A stretch of DNA of 64,000 bases from Verrucomicrobiales bacterium (lineage in GTDB: Bacteria; Verrucomicrobiota; Verrucomicrobiia; Verrucomicrobiales; DEV007). Position numbers and translations under genes: made by a program. Below, piece after piece: positions 26,322 to 36,765 of this stretch. The stretch spans positions 186,001 through 250,000 of the forward strand of contig JARGNG010000002.1 in assembly GCA_029213265.1 (NCBI GenBank), written 5' to 3'. Position 1 is the stretch's first letter; every line of letters starts with the position of its first letter. The notes below the pieces were generated by a model. That model saw nothing but the letters and a program-made list of their open reading frames with translations, was not told where the DNA came from and made no database searches.

Positions 26322-26376
26322 TTGAGGGAACCTGGTGAACCTTTGAGGGAACTTTCAAGGCAGAGCTCCTGCCTTG
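26322..26376 (+). promoter_or_regulatory. Direct repeat and hairpin upstream of PSD1 operon
   Basis: TTGAGGGAAC occurs twice, at 26322-26331 and 26343-26352. The 21-base spacing is two helical turns, as expected for a dimeric activator or repressor. The GGAACTT in the second copy also resembles an ECF sigma -35 element. Next comes a perfect 8-bp stem CAAGGCAG/CTGCCTTG (26356-26363 and 26369-26376) with a 5-base loop, ending 15 bases before the ATG at 26392. Confidence 0.45.
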
Positions 26377-26391
26377 CGAGTTTCAGAATTT

Positions 26392-29166
26392 ATGGCTCAC
26401 CGTTTTCAAATTTTGACAGTCCAGCGCCGAACTGTGGGGATTTTCCTTCTGGCATTGTCAGGAAGTTTTGTTCTGGCGTCTGATGCTGCCGACGAGTTGG
26501 TGGATTTTGTTCGGGACGTTCGACCTGTCTTCAAAACGCATTGCTATTCGTGTCACAGCGGGAAAAAGCAGAAGTCCGGTCTGCGACTCGATGTGAAGTC
26601 CGCTGCCATGACGGGGGGCGATAATCACGGACCTGACATTATTCCCGGAAAGGCTTCGGAGAGTCCCTTGACTCAATTTCTCATCACGGAAAATGAAGAC
26701 GAGATTATGCCTCCGTTGAAGGAAGGGCGGGATCGGCTTTCGAAAGAGGAGATCGAAATTTTGACCCGGTGGGTCAATGAAGGAGCGGTCTGGCCGGATG
26801 GTGTGGACGAGGCTGAGCTGGAGGACACCAGTGATCACTGGTCATTCAAGCCTCTTTCCGTTTCCCCGGGCGATCCGTCGATTGATTCGTTCATTGATAG
26901 AAAGCTGGAAGAGAATGGGTTGGCCCGTTCCCCGGAAGCAGATCGAACGACCTGGCTGCGGCGGGTCACGTTTGACCTGATCGGTCTTCCGCCGACTCCG
27001 GAAGAATTGAATGCGTTTCTTTCGGATGAGTCGCCGCAAGCTCATACCAAAGTGGTGGATCGACTTCTCGCCTCCCCGCACTACGGAGAACGATGGGCGC
27101 AGCACTGGCTCGATGTGGTGCGCTATGCGGATACACATGGATTTGAGGTGAATACCGAGCGCGCCTATGCCTGGCCCTACCGGGATTATGTCATCGAAGC
27201 CTTCAACGCCGACACTCCGTGGGATCAATTCATTCGCGAGCAGATCGCCGGCGATGCGTTCGGTAAACCACAGGCAACGGGTTTTCTCGTCACGGCTGCC
27301 GCCCTCCTCCCGGGACAGATTGGAAAGGACGAAGAATCGAAGCGACTTGCGAGACAGGATGAACTCGGTGAAATCGTCATCAACACGGGGGAGGCCTTTC
27401 TCGGCTTGAGCATCGGCTGTGCGCGTTGTCACGATCACAAATTCGATCCGATCCCGGCGAAGGATTACTATTCGATGCAGGCCTTCTTTGCCGGAGTTCG
27501 CTACGGCGATCGGGAGATCAAGAATCCGGAAGTGGACGCGATCGTTGCCGACCTTCGAAAACGGTTGGTGCCATTGGATTTGGAAATCGGGAATTTTCTC
27601 CTGCCCGCTCTTGGGAACGCACTGAGAGCGCCCGTGAGTACGAGGGTGAATGTCGAACGATTCCCTCCCGTGAAAACTTCCCGTGTCCGGTTTTCCGTTC
27701 AGGCCACCATCAGCGACAACCTCCGTGAGCCCTACATCGACGAATTCGAGGTCTATGATCTCGAAGGGAACAATGTTTCTCGTTCGGCAAAGGTAACTTC
27801 AGAAGGTGCCAATCCCGAGGCGGCAGTTGACGGGATCTACGGGAATCTGAGTTGCTGGAAGTCGCGGGTCAAAGGAAGTGGATCCCTGCAGTTGACCTTT
27901 CCGAAACCGGTCACGATTCAGCAAATCATCTGGGGGCGCGATCGGACCGGCCGCATTCCCGACCGGCTGGCTTCCGAATACGTGATCGAAGTGGAAACGG
28001 AATCCGGGAAGTGGGAAAAGGTGGCGGATTCATCGAACCGGCCCCCCTTTGATAAGGAGCGGGCCAAAGCGGATTTGTATCAACTCGAAGACATTGCTCC
28101 GGAACACCATGCCCGTGCCGGGGAGATTGTCGCAGCGCGCGCGCCGCTCGTCGAGGAATTGAAGCAATACAGCGGAGGCACGCAGTTGGTCTTCGCAGCG
28201 CAGTCGCATCCTCCCGAGCCCATGCATTTGCTGAATCGCGGCGACCCCGAACAGCCAAAGGGAGAGGTGGAACCCGCGTCCCTTTCCTTTTTGAATGCAG
28301 TGGAACTGCCGAAGAGTTCCGGCGATGTGGAGCGCCGAAAAGCACTGGCGGACTGGATTGCGAGTCCCGAAAATCCGCTGACAGCCCGGGTGATCGTGAA
28401 TCGTATTTGGCAGTGGCACTTCGGAACCGGACTCGTAGCGACAGCCAATGACTTTGGAAACCTGGGCACTTTGCCTTCGCATCCGGAATTGCTCGACTGG
28501 CTCGCCTCCGCGTTCATTCGATCAGGCTGGTCAGTCAAGGATCTGCATCGACAGATTGTCCTTTCGGCGACCTATCGTCAAAGTCATGAGGTGCATTCAG
28601 AAGGCCTGGCAAAGGACGCTGATGTGCGACTCCTCTGGCGCTTTCCTTCGCGGAGGGTGGAGGCCGAAGTGATACGGGACAGCATCCTCGCCGTCAGTGG
28701 GCAGTTGGATACAAAAATGTTCGGGCGGGGCTACAGCCTTTTTCACAGTCGGGGAGGGACTGGAGGCTTCAAGCCGATCGAATCCCATCAGAAACCCGAA
28801 GGCCGGCGAAGAATGATCTATGCCTACAAGGTTCGCATGGAGCGAGAGGCGGTTTTCGGAGCCTTCGATTGTCCGGACGCCGGGCAAAGCACGCCTCGAC
28901 GAAGTCAATCTACGACTCCGGTCCAGGCGCTGAATCTTTTCAACAGTCAGTTTGTGATTGATCTGGCTGGCGATTTTTCGAAGCGGATTGAAAGCGACGC
29001 GGGAGCGAAAATTCCGGATCAGATTCGGCGGGTCTGGAGCCTCGCTTTTGGTCGTGAGCCGCTTCCGGATGAACTGAAGGAAGCCACCTCGGTTGTGAGC
29101 GAACATGGCCTGGAAACTCTGTGCCGGGTGATCTTTAACTCCAACGAATTTCTCTTTCTTCCATGA
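26392..29166 (+). CDS. PSD1 cytochrome c domain protein (DUF1549/DUF1553)
   Basis: A 924-residue exported protein with the same architecture as the one at 12196. A signal segment (about 10-30) precedes a cytochrome c domain with CYSCH at 51-55. DUF1549 contains [16 protein letters not shown] and a second heme-type motif [12 protein letters not shown] carbohydrate-binding-like insert follows ([21 protein letters not shown] through [16 protein letters not shown]). DUF1553 has [38 protein letters not shown] and [18 protein letters not shown]. The ATG at 26392 is preferred over an in-frame TTG at 26374, which lies in the hairpin. It overlaps the DUF1501 gene by ATGA and leads a probable five-gene operon. 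Confidence 0.93.
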   Translation: MAHRFQILTVQRRTVGIFLLALSGSFVLASDAADELVDFVRDVRPVFKTHCYSCHSGKKQKSGLRLDVKSAAMTGGDNHGPDIIPGKASESPLTQFLITENEDEIMPPLKEGRDRLSKEEIEILTRWVNEGAVWPDGVDEAELEDTSDHWSFKPLSVSPGDPSIDSFIDRKLEENGLARSPEADRTTWLRRVTFDLIGLPPTPEELNAFLSDESPQAHTKVVDRLLASPHYGERWAQHWLDVVRYADTHGFEVNTERAYAWPYRDYVIEAFNADTPWDQFIREQIAGDAFGKPQATGFLVTAAALLPGQIGKDEESKRLARQDELGEIVINTGEAFLGLSIGCARCHDHKFDPIPAKDYYSMQAFFAGVRYGDREIKNPEVDAIVADLRKRLVPLDLEIGNFLLPALGNALRAPVSTRVNVERFPPVKTSRVRFSVQATISDNLREPYIDEFEVYDLEGNNVSRSAKVTSEGANPEAAVDGIYGNLSCWKSRVKGSGSLQLTFPKPVTIQQIIWGRDRTGRIPDRLASEYVIEVETESGKWEKVADSSNRPPFDKERAKADLYQLEDIAPEHHARAGEIVAARAPLVEELKQYSGGTQLVFAAQSHPPEPMHLLNRGDPEQPKGEVEPASLSFLNAVELPKSSGDVERRKALADWIASPENPLTARVIVNRIWQWHFGTGLVATANDFGNLGTLPSHPELLDWLASAFIRSGWSVKDLHRQIVLSATYRQSHEVHSEGLAKDADVRLLWRFPSRRVEAEVIRDSILAVSGQLDTKMFGRGYSLFHSRGGTGGFKPIESHQKPEGRRRMIYAYKVRMEREAVFGAFDCPDAGQSTPRRSQSTTPVQALNLFNSQFVIDLAGDFSKRIESDAGAKIPDQIRRVWSLAFGREPLPDELKEATSVVSEHGLETLCRVIFNSNEFLFLP

Positions 29167-30641
29167 GCGAAGCGGAACATCTCTCTCCCCATGGTCAGCG
29201 CCTGCTGGGACGTCGACGCTTTCTTTCCGACAACGCGACCGCGCTCAGTTCGATTGCTTTGACGAGTCTTTTGGGGTCGGATCAATTGCTTGCTTCCGTG
29301 AACTCGGGTCGGCCTGACATTGACCCGAAGAACCCTTTTGCCCCGCGAAGACCTCACTTTTCACCGAAGGCAAAAAACGTGGTCGTGATCTTTTGTGCCG
29401 GCGCAGTCAGTCAATTGGAGACCTGGGATTACAAGCCGGAGTTAATCAAGCAGGATGGAAAACCGCTCGCGGGCGGCCCTCCCGTTACGTTTCAGGGACC
29501 GGCCGGAAATCTCGCCCGCCCGCAATACGAGTTTCGTCAGCGCGGTGAGACCGGAAAGTGGGTCTCGGACATGATTCCTCATCTCGCCGAATTGACAGAC
29601 GATTTTGCGTTTATTCATTCTCTCACTAGTGAAACCAACACTCACGGGCCGGCTGAGAATTTCCTCTCCACCGGATTCGTTCAGGATGGATTTCCAAGCA
29701 TGGGTGCCTGGCTGAGTTATGCCCTGGGAAGTGAGAATGTGGACCTGCCCGCATTTGTTTCGCTTCTCGATCCGCGCGGGATTCCCCAGGCGAGCATCAA
29801 CAACTGGGGGCCGGGGTTTCTGCCCGCTGAGTTTCAGGGGACTTTATTCAATGCCCAGAATCCGATCCGGCATCTCTCTCCTCCGGATTCAATTTCCGGG
29901 TCGAGCGACCGGGCGGCGCGCGCTCTTCTTCAACGAATGAACGACCGTCATCTGCAGAAGAATCCGCAGGACGGCAGTCTCGCGGCCCGTATCGCCAGTT
30001 ATGAACTTGCCGCCCGCATGCAGTTGAGTGTGCCCGAGATCAGCGACTTGTCGACGGAGCCGGATCATATTCTCAAGATGTATGGAGCGGATGATGAATC
30101 GAATCCAACCAAGGCCGGCTTTGCCCGGAATTGCATTCTCGCTCGCCGTCTCCTCGAAAAAGGAACCCGCTTTGTTCAGCTCTTTAATGGAGCGTATGCG
30201 AGCGGTGGCAAGCTCAACTGGGATGGTCACTCGAAACTGAAGGAGCAGTATGATGTTCATTCCGAGATTCTCGATCAGCCGGCCGCGGCCCTGATTCGGG
30301 ATCTGAAGCAGCGCGGATTGCTCGATGATACCCTCGTGGTCTGGTGCACCGAGTTCGGTCGCATGCCCATGTTTCAGAAAGGTGCCCAGGGGCGGGATCA
30401 CAATCCGGATGGATTCACCTGCTGGATGACCGGGGCCGGAGTGAAGCCGGGCGTGAGTCATGGCGTAACCGATGAGCTCGGGCGCAAGGCCATTGAAGAT
30501 GTGCATCCGCTCTACGATTTTAACGCGACGATTCTGCACCTGTTAGGAATTGATCATGAACAGCTGACGTTTTTCCACAACGGGATTGAACGCCGCCTGA
30601 CGAATGTGGAGGGACACGTGATTCGAGAGGTGCTGAGTTGA
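29163..30641 (+). CDS. DUF1501 domain protein with Tat-like signal
   Basis: A 492-residue DUF1501 protein whose ATG overlaps the PSD1 stop codon (ATGA). [24 protein letters not shown] (about 15-38) is a twin-arginine-type export signal. Family landmarks are [101 protein letters not shown] and [19 protein letters not shown]. It closely parallels the protein at 10627. The sulfatase start follows its stop by one base, so translation of all three genes is probably coupled. Enzymatic role of DUF1501 proteins is not established. Confidence 0.92.
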   Translation: MSEAEHLSPHGQRLLGRRRFLSDNATALSSIALTSLLGSDQLLASVNSGRPDIDPKNPFAPRRPHFSPKAKNVVVIFCAGAVSQLETWDYKPELIKQDGKPLAGGPPVTFQGPAGNLARPQYEFRQRGETGKWVSDMIPHLAELTDDFAFIHSLTSETNTHGPAENFLSTGFVQDGFPSMGAWLSYALGSENVDLPAFVSLLDPRGIPQASINNWGPGFLPAEFQGTLFNAQNPIRHLSPPDSISGSSDRAARALLQRMNDRHLQKNPQDGSLAARIASYELAARMQLSVPEISDLSTEPDHILKMYGADDESNPTKAGFARNCILARRLLEKGTRFVQLFNGAYASGGKLNWDGHSKLKEQYDVHSEILDQPAAALIRDLKQRGLLDDTLVVWCTEFGRMPMFQKGAQGRDHNPDGFTCWMTGAGVKPGVSHGVTDELGRKAIEDVHPLYDFNATILHLLGIDHEQLTFFHNGIERRLTNVEGHVIREVLS

Positions 30642-30642
30642 G

Positions 30643-32109
30643 ATGGAAGGTGGGCGCTGTCTACAGGGATGGCTTTGTGGCTTGGCGCTCCTGCCGGTCG
30701 GTTTTGTTTCCACTCTATTCGGTTCCCCTCCCAATGTGCTTCTGATCTTCACGGATGACCATGCACAATGGGCGGTAGGGGCCTACGGGAACGAAGAAGT
30801 CCACACCCCGAACACGGATCGACTTGCCGCGGAGGGGATGCGCTTCACCCGTGGTTTTACCAAGCCCGTTTGCTCTCCCTCTCGGGCCATGTTGTTGACG
30901 GGGCAATACAGCCATCGTCTGGGCATTCCCGACTACATTCCCTACGGCAATCCCGTCCACATCGACAACGGTTTGCCCGCTGATACTCCGACTGTGGCTT
31001 CGGTTTTGAAACAGGGCGGTTACGCGACCGGTCTGATCGGGAAGTGGCATCTTGGCTACGGAGAGAAATATTTCCCGCGGAATTTCGGGTTCGATTCTGC
31101 GGAAGGCTTTCGCTATCTCGCGCCGGGGAAGAAGGCGGCAGGCGTCGGAAAGATCCCGTTTCTCGTGAACGGGGAGGAAATCAGCAACTTTCGCGCTGAT
31201 CCGCATCACACCGATATTCTCGCCGATCGCGCGATTGAATTTCTGCGATCGCATCGAGAAGGACCGTTTTTTCTTTTCCTGAGTTTCTATCGTCCGCATC
31301 TTCCCTGGGATGCCGTGCCAGCGGAAGATCTGGCACCCTACGAAGGCAAGACGCTGACGGTTCCGGAGTCATCGGTGGGGTCCGCCGCGTTGCGGGAAAA
31401 GCTCGGGGAGTTGATGAGGCTCTACTACGCGAATATCACCTGTGCCGACCGGAATCTAGGCCGGGTGATGGAGGCACTGGATGAGCTTTCGCTGACGGAA
31501 AACACGCTCGTAATTTTTATCGGTGACAACGGTTTCATGGTCGGACAGCACGAACTCCTTGGAAAGGGTAATGCGCGCCGCTTTCAGATTGATGACAAGG
31601 GGCAGATCGAACGGCCCTCTACTCGTCCGAACATGTTCGACGATTCGGTGCTTGTTCCGTTCCTCGTCCGCTGGCCCGGCGTGGTGAGTCCGGGAAGCAC
31701 GAGCGGGGCGCCAGTTTCCACAATCGACATTCTGCCCACTCTCGCCGCGGCCGCAGGTGTTGAGTCGCCTGCAGGCATTGATGGGAAAAGCCTTTTGCCG
31801 ATTCTGATGGAAGAGGACGGCGTGTCCTCGAGAGAGGCCTGGTTCGACACCTACGATATGATCTACCTGGGTGACGACGGAGAGAAGCCTCACATGAGAA
31901 TGATCCGCACGAGTGACTGGAAATTGATCCTCTATTTCGATGAGGCGGGAAATCCGCTGGACGACGGCACACGTCACGAACTGTTTAGCCTGCAGCGGGA
32001 TCCCCGTGAAATCGAAAACCGGTATGACGATCCCGCTGCGGAAGACATCCGCCGTTCGCTCGAAAGCCGTTTGCGGGACTGGATGAAGTCGAGCAGCGTG
32101 ACAGATTGA
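30643..32109 (+). CDS. Exported sulfatase with CSPSR motif
   Basis: A 488-residue exported sulfatase. A hydrophobic leader (about 8-28) is followed by PPNVLLIFTDDHAQWAVGAYGN with the Asp pair for calcium. TKPVCSPSRAMLLTGQYSHR has the canonical C-x-P-S-R formylglycine site at Cys77. GLIGKWHLGYGE, FLSFYRPHLPWD and FIGDNGFMVGQHELLGKGNA provide further active-site residues. It is the only sulfatase in the window with the classic signature. It sits one base after a DUF1501 gene in a PSD1-DUF1501-sulfatase unit, mirroring the minus-strand operon at 8401-15168. Substrate is probably a sulfated polysaccharide, by family inference. Confidence 0.93.
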   Translation: MEGGRCLQGWLCGLALLPVGFVSTLFGSPPNVLLIFTDDHAQWAVGAYGNEEVHTPNTDRLAAEGMRFTRGFTKPVCSPSRAMLLTGQYSHRLGIPDYIPYGNPVHIDNGLPADTPTVASVLKQGGYATGLIGKWHLGYGEKYFPRNFGFDSAEGFRYLAPGKKAAGVGKIPFLVNGEEISNFRADPHHTDILADRAIEFLRSHREGPFFLFLSFYRPHLPWDAVPAEDLAPYEGKTLTVPESSVGSAALREKLGELMRLYYANITCADRNLGRVMEALDELSLTENTLVIFIGDNGFMVGQHELLGKGNARRFQIDDKGQIERPSTRPNMFDDSVLVPFLVRWPGVVSPGSTSGAPVSTIDILPTLAAAAGVESPAGIDGKSLLPILMEEDGVSSREAWFDTYDMIYLGDDGEKPHMRMIRTSDWKLILYFDEAGNPLDDGTRHELFSLQRDPREIENRYDDPAAEDIRRSLESRLRDWMKSSSVTD

Positions 32110-32144
32110 TTCCAACCCCTAAGTAACCCTTTTATCCTTCCCTG

Positions 32145-34148
32145 ATGAGATTCCTTTTTCCGGTCTGGCTGACTGCCTTTGTTACCATGGCGCCGCTGAC
32201 GGCGGAGGTTTCCCGAATTCAAATTAATGATCGGAAGCCTTTCGCGGAGGGGGAGCGTTTTGGCCGCACCGGTATGTATGAGGCAATCTCCGGTCGCCTG
32301 TTTTTCGAGGTTGATCCCGTAAGCCCTCTCAATGATCGAATCACAGATGTCGAATTGGCGCCGCGAAATGAGCGGGGAAGGGTTGAATTCTGGGCCGACT
32401 TTTTCCTTCTTCAACCGCTCGATCCCGCGAAGGGAAATGGAGCGATCCTTTACGACGTACACAATCGGGGGAACAAACTCGCATTGTGGACGTTCAACGA
32501 GGGTGAGCGAACCAACGAGCCGACGTCCTTGGAGCATGCCGGAAACGGGTTTCTTTTGCGCGAGGGATACTCGCTTCTCTGGACAGGCTGGAACGGGGAT
32601 GTTGCGGCGGATGGAACGGGACGCCTACTCGCGGAATTACCGGTGGCGCGCGAGGCTGATGATGAGCCCATCGCGGGGCCAGCTTACGTGGAGTTCTCGG
32701 TAGATGGGAAATCCTACAGTGAGGCCTTTTTCGGGAGCCCTTGGGGGACTCCGAAGGCTTACCCCGCCCTTTCTTTGAACAATTCCGATGCCACTCTCAC
32801 GATGCGCCCGAATCGCCTCGAGCCTGCCGTCGTTGTGCCGCGGGAAGACTGGGCTTTCGCCGATTTCGTGGATGGCAAACCGGCTCCCAGTGCAACGAGT
32901 CTGTATGTGAAAGAGGGCTTTCGCCCCGGTTGGCTCTATGAATTATTCTACACCGCGAAAAATCCGAGAGTTTCTGGACTCGGAATGGCAGGTCTTCGTG
33001 ACGCGATTTCTTTTTTCCGGTATGGTGGTGCCGAAAATCCAATGGCCGGGCGGGTTGATCGGGCGCTCATTTTCGGGATCTCCCAGTCGGGGCGTTTCAT
33101 CCATCATTTTCTCTATGAAGGCCTGAATCGGGACGCGGATGGACGGACGGTATTCGATGGTGCCATCATTCATGTGCCGGGTGCGGGGAAAGGTCTTTTC
33201 AACTACCGCTTTGCGATGGCGACGGTGTATGGGATGCAGCGCCGGGGAAACCTGTCCCCTTCCGACTTTGCTCCTTTCGCTCCGACGCCGGGTGGTGATG
33301 CAAACGAAGATTCGTTTTTCAGGCTGCGTCAGCGTGGGGAAAATCCGAAGATATTTTTCGTGCAGACGGCAACGGAATACTGGTCACGGGCAGCATCGCT
33401 TCTTCACACCGATCACGAGGGGGAGCAGGATTTGCCCCTTGATCCTAACGTGCGGATCTACTCGATTGCCGGTGCCTCACACCTGGGAGCAGGATCAACG
33501 GATCGCGGGATTTGTCAGAATCCAAGAAACCCTTTGCGTCATCGTGGTCCGGTCCTGAGAGCTTTGCTGGTTGCGATGGATGAGTGGATCACGAAGGAAG
33601 AGGAACCCCCGCCGAGCCGATATCCGCGCATTGACGAGGGTACACTTGTCGATTTGGAGACGTTCCGAAAACAGTTCCCTTCGATTCCCGGAGTGGAAAC
33701 TCCCGTTGCTCTCTACCAGCCGCTCCGCCTCGATCCCGGGCCCCGATGGCACACGGAGGGGATCGCGGACACGATTCCGCCCGATGCGGGGGCCGCTTAC
33801 CGGACTCTTGTTCCGGCGGTGGATGCCGACGGAAACGAAATTGCAGGCATCCGCCTTCCGGAAGTGTCGGTGCCCCTAGCGACCTACCTGGGGTGGAATC
33901 TGCGGGCGGAAGAATTCGGAGATGGCGGGGCTCTCGCCGGACTTCATGGCGGCTATCTCGAATTTCCTCAAGAGGGGGATGCCGGCGATCCACGACCGCC
34001 CGTTCAGAAGCGATATCCGACCCGCGAACAATATCTCGCGAAATACTCAGAAGCGGTGCTGCATTTGTGGGAGCAGGGATACCTGCTGGACGAAGACGCG
34101 ATGGGCATGCTAAAGGAAGCGGCCGGGCGCGATCTGTGGAGTCAGTAA
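32145..34148 (+). CDS. Exported alpha/beta hydrolase (Abhydrolase_10-like)
   Basis: A 667-residue exported protein with signal peptide MRFLFPVWLTAFVTMAPLTA. The opening IQINDRKPFAEGERFGRTGMYEAISGRLFFEVDPVSPLNDRITDVELAPRN is typical of large alpha/beta hydrolase domain proteins. A jelly-roll-like N-terminal region leads into a hydrolase core with RALIFGISQSGRFIHHFLYEG at 306-326, where Ser315 is the probable nucleophile. AGASHLGAG near 442-450 supplies a catalytic His. The C-terminus (IAGIRLPEVSVPLATYLGWNLR) is also family-typical. It follows the sulfatase by 35 bases and precedes the PVC heme protein by 13, in the same operon. Substrate unknown. Confidence 0.82.
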   Translation: MRFLFPVWLTAFVTMAPLTAEVSRIQINDRKPFAEGERFGRTGMYEAISGRLFFEVDPVSPLNDRITDVELAPRNERGRVEFWADFFLLQPLDPAKGNGAILYDVHNRGNKLALWTFNEGERTNEPTSLEHAGNGFLLREGYSLLWTGWNGDVAADGTGRLLAELPVAREADDEPIAGPAYVEFSVDGKSYSEAFFGSPWGTPKAYPALSLNNSDATLTMRPNRLEPAVVVPREDWAFADFVDGKPAPSATSLYVKEGFRPGWLYELFYTAKNPRVSGLGMAGLRDAISFFRYGGAENPMAGRVDRALIFGISQSGRFIHHFLYEGLNRDADGRTVFDGAIIHVPGAGKGLFNYRFAMATVYGMQRRGNLSPSDFAPFAPTPGGDANEDSFFRLRQRGENPKIFFVQTATEYWSRAASLLHTDHEGEQDLPLDPNVRIYSIAGASHLGAGSTDRGICQNPRNPLRHRGPVLRALLVAMDEWITKEEEPPPSRYPRIDEGTLVDLETFRKQFPSIPGVETPVALYQPLRLDPGPRWHTEGIADTIPPDAGAAYRTLVPAVDADGNEIAGIRLPEVSVPLATYLGWNLRAEEFGDGGALAGLHGGYLEFPQEGDAGDPRPPVQKRYPTREQYLAKYSEAVLHLWEQGYLLDEDAMGMLKEAAGRDLWSQ

Positions 34149-34161
34149 ACAGAAACCATTT

Positions 34162-36765
34162 ATGAATCAAATTTTTCTTCCTTCGACCATCATCTCGGGA
34201 ATCTCGCTAGTGGGATTGCTCCATGCTACGGATCCAGAGCCAGAGGTGAAAACGCTGCAGCCGGGGGTGACGCTAACCCTCGTCGCGGAACATCCGGATC
34301 TGGCCACGCCAACGGGGATCGATGTGGATGATCGCGGTCGCGTCTTTCTTGTCGCCTGCCATACCCACATGCCCGGTGAGGATTACCCGGGACCCGACAA
34401 GGATGAGATTCTGATATTCGATCCGGACGGAAAGCATACCGTCTTCTACGACAAAACGCACCACACCATGGATCTCGAACTGGGGCCGGATGGCTGGGTC
34501 TATCTTGCAGAGCGCGATCGCATTCTTCGCGTCAGGGATACCGACGACGATGGGATCGCGGACACAGAGGAGGATCTCGCCGTGCTGACGACCGAAGCCG
34601 ACTACCCACATAATGGACTGTCGGGCTTGGCGTGGCATCCGGACGGGGACCTCGTCTTTGGCCTGGGGGAGAATTTTGCAAAGGGTTGGGAGCTTCGGGA
34701 TCGGGAAGGAACAACAATCTCAGGCCTCGGGGAGGGAGCCGTGTTCCGGTGCCATGCTGACGGGAACGATCTTCATCGCATTGCCCGAGGAATGTGGAAC
34801 CCGTTCGGGGTTTGTGTGAGGACGGACGGGGAGATTTTTGTGAGCGATAATGATCCGGGAGAGCGACCGCCCTGTCGGCTTCTTCATATTGTCGAAGGGG
34901 GAGACTATGGATACCAGCGTCAATACGGAGGCGAGGCTCACCATCCTTTCGTCGGATGGAACGGGGAGCTTCGGGGAACGCTTCCGATGGTTCGCCCGAC
35001 TGGAGAAGCTCCCTGTGGAGTGGTTCAGTTTGACAGTGGTCTCCTCATTCCTTCGTGGAGTGATCACCGGGTCGACTTTTTTCCTCTCCGTCGCGAGGGA
35101 GGCAGTTTCGCGGCGGAGCGAATTGCCCTGGTGCAGGGTGGGCGATATTTCCGACCGACCTGCATCGCCGAGGATGAATCAGAAAAGAAGGAAGGGACAA
35201 GGACGTGGTTTCTCACGGACTGGGTCGATGGGCGTTATCAAGTTCACGGGTATGGGCGTCTTTGGCAACTTGAAGTCGACCTGAAGGAAGCCGGCGAGTG
35301 GAAGGGCACTTCACAAGTGGAGCCACCGAATGAAGACGCGAAGTTGGCGGAGCGACTCCGTTCCGGAGGGGGAGACAAGGTCGAGAGCGAGTTGTTGAGA
35401 ATGATGGAGAGCGAGGATCCCTTTATTGCCAGGGCGGCCCTGATTCGTCTCGCCGCTGGGATAGGGGGAGAAGGAACGGTCGCGAATTTTTCGCCCCGAT
35501 CCGAAAGTGAACGAATCAGCATAGTGCTTGCTTTAAAAGTGGCCGAGGTCGAGCCGGCCGGGTGGATTCCTTTCCTGCTCAACGATGAGTCTCCCAAGGT
35601 GGTTTTCGAGACGCTTCGCTGGATTTCCGATGCGCAATTCAGCGAATTTCTTCCTTCGGTGAATTCACTTCTGGAGCGGAGCGATCTTACCTTTGAAGTA
35701 TTTGAGGCAGCCATGGCCGCGTGGAACACTCTTTCCGGAACGCCGGAAATGGGAGTGCGGAATCCTGAGAAGCTACTTGCCCGGGTTCAGGACGGAGATA
35801 GCTCCCCCCGTCTTCGAGCCTTTGCCCTCCGATTACTTCCCACCCCTGCCAACACGGCTGCGAAGTCCGATCCGGCAGCGAGAATTCAATACCCGAAAGG
35901 CCTCACAGTTGCTTTGTTAGGAGAATTGCTGGAGGTCGGGGACGCGCAACTTTCCCTCGAGGCGGTGCGGGTTCTCGCAGGCTCTCCCCGGATCGGAACG
36001 CCGGTGCTCCTGCGAATCGCGAGGGATGAAAATCAGGATGCCTCGCTTCGGGCGGAAGCCATTGCCGGGTTGGGAGCATTAGCGGGAGAGCTGGTGGAGG
36101 ATCTGCTTGCCCTGGCCCAAAGTGAAGAGCGCATCATCCGGGAAGAGGCACTTCGCTCATTGCGAACGCGCTCTCTGGAGGAAGGGCAAAAAGCGACCAT
36201 TGAAAATCTGTCTTCGCGATACCCGGACTCGGCGGATTTGATGGAGCCTCTTTTGGATCCTTCTGCTCTGGCTGTGGGGCGGCCTTCACCGGAGAATGTG
36301 GATGCCTGGTTGGCTCGATTGAAGAAGTTGCCGGGAGAGGGCGATCCTGTGGCGGGGCGAAGGGTGTTTCATCATGCCTCACTTGCGCTTTGTGCCAATT
36401 GCCATCGTCATGATGGTCGGGGAAAAATTGTGGGCCCGGATCTCGGTGCGGTGTCGGGACGGGGAGATCGTCACTGGTTGCTGGAATCAATCTTGCGACC
36501 GGGTCTGGAAATGGCGCCGGAGTATTTGCCTCGCATGGTGACCTTGCACGATGGAAGCACTGCGACAGGAATTCGACTACGGTCCTGGGTTCGGGAACAA
36601 CTGCGCGATGCCAACGGGCATACCCTGAGTTTTGATCGGGATGAGGTGGCTTCGATTCAGGAGCTGACCACTTCTTTCATGCCGCCCGGTCTTGTTTACA
36701 CAATGACGGATCGGGAGATTCGGGACCTGCTGGCCTTTCTCGAAACAGATTCAGCGACTCATTGA
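34162..36765 (+). CDS. PVC-type heme-binding CxxCH protein
   Basis: An 867-residue exported protein. The N-terminal half is a glucose/sorbosone-dehydrogenase-like propeller (PTGIDVDDRGRVFLVACHTH, LELGPDGWVYLAERDRILRV, RGMWNPFGVCVRTDGEIFVSDND). The middle (about 400-700) is helical HEAT-like repeats. The C-terminus is a cytochrome c-type domain with CANCH at 744-748, a downstream Met near 772, and an LHDGSTATGI segment. This architecture is characteristic of planctomycetes and verrucomicrobia, where it is presumed to oxidise carbohydrates or pass electrons in the periplasm. It ends the operon starting at 26392 and overlaps the convergent SGNH gene by seven bases. Confidence 0.92.
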   Translation: MNQIFLPSTIISGISLVGLLHATDPEPEVKTLQPGVTLTLVAEHPDLATPTGIDVDDRGRVFLVACHTHMPGEDYPGPDKDEILIFDPDGKHTVFYDKTHHTMDLELGPDGWVYLAERDRILRVRDTDDDGIADTEEDLAVLTTEADYPHNGLSGLAWHPDGDLVFGLGENFAKGWELRDREGTTISGLGEGAVFRCHADGNDLHRIARGMWNPFGVCVRTDGEIFVSDNDPGERPPCRLLHIVEGGDYGYQRQYGGEAHHPFVGWNGELRGTLPMVRPTGEAPCGVVQFDSGLLIPSWSDHRVDFFPLRREGGSFAAERIALVQGGRYFRPTCIAEDESEKKEGTRTWFLTDWVDGRYQVHGYGRLWQLEVDLKEAGEWKGTSQVEPPNEDAKLAERLRSGGGDKVESELLRMMESEDPFIARAALIRLAAGIGGEGTVANFSPRSESERISIVLALKVAEVEPAGWIPFLLNDESPKVVFETLRWISDAQFSEFLPSVNSLLERSDLTFEVFEAAMAAWNTLSGTPEMGVRNPEKLLARVQDGDSSPRLRAFALRLLPTPANTAAKSDPAARIQYPKGLTVALLGELLEVGDAQLSLEAVRVLAGSPRIGTPVLLRIARDENQDASLRAEAIAGLGALAGELVEDLLALAQSEERIIREEALRSLRTRSLEEGQKATIENLSSRYPDSADLMEPLLDPSALAVGRPSPENVDAWLARLKKLPGEGDPVAGRRVFHHASLALCANCHRHDGRGKIVGPDLGAVSGRGDRHWLLESILRPGLEMAPEYLPRMVTLHDGSTATGIRLRSWVREQLRDANGHTLSFDRDEVASIQELTTSFMPPGLVYTMTDREIRDLLAFLETDSATH

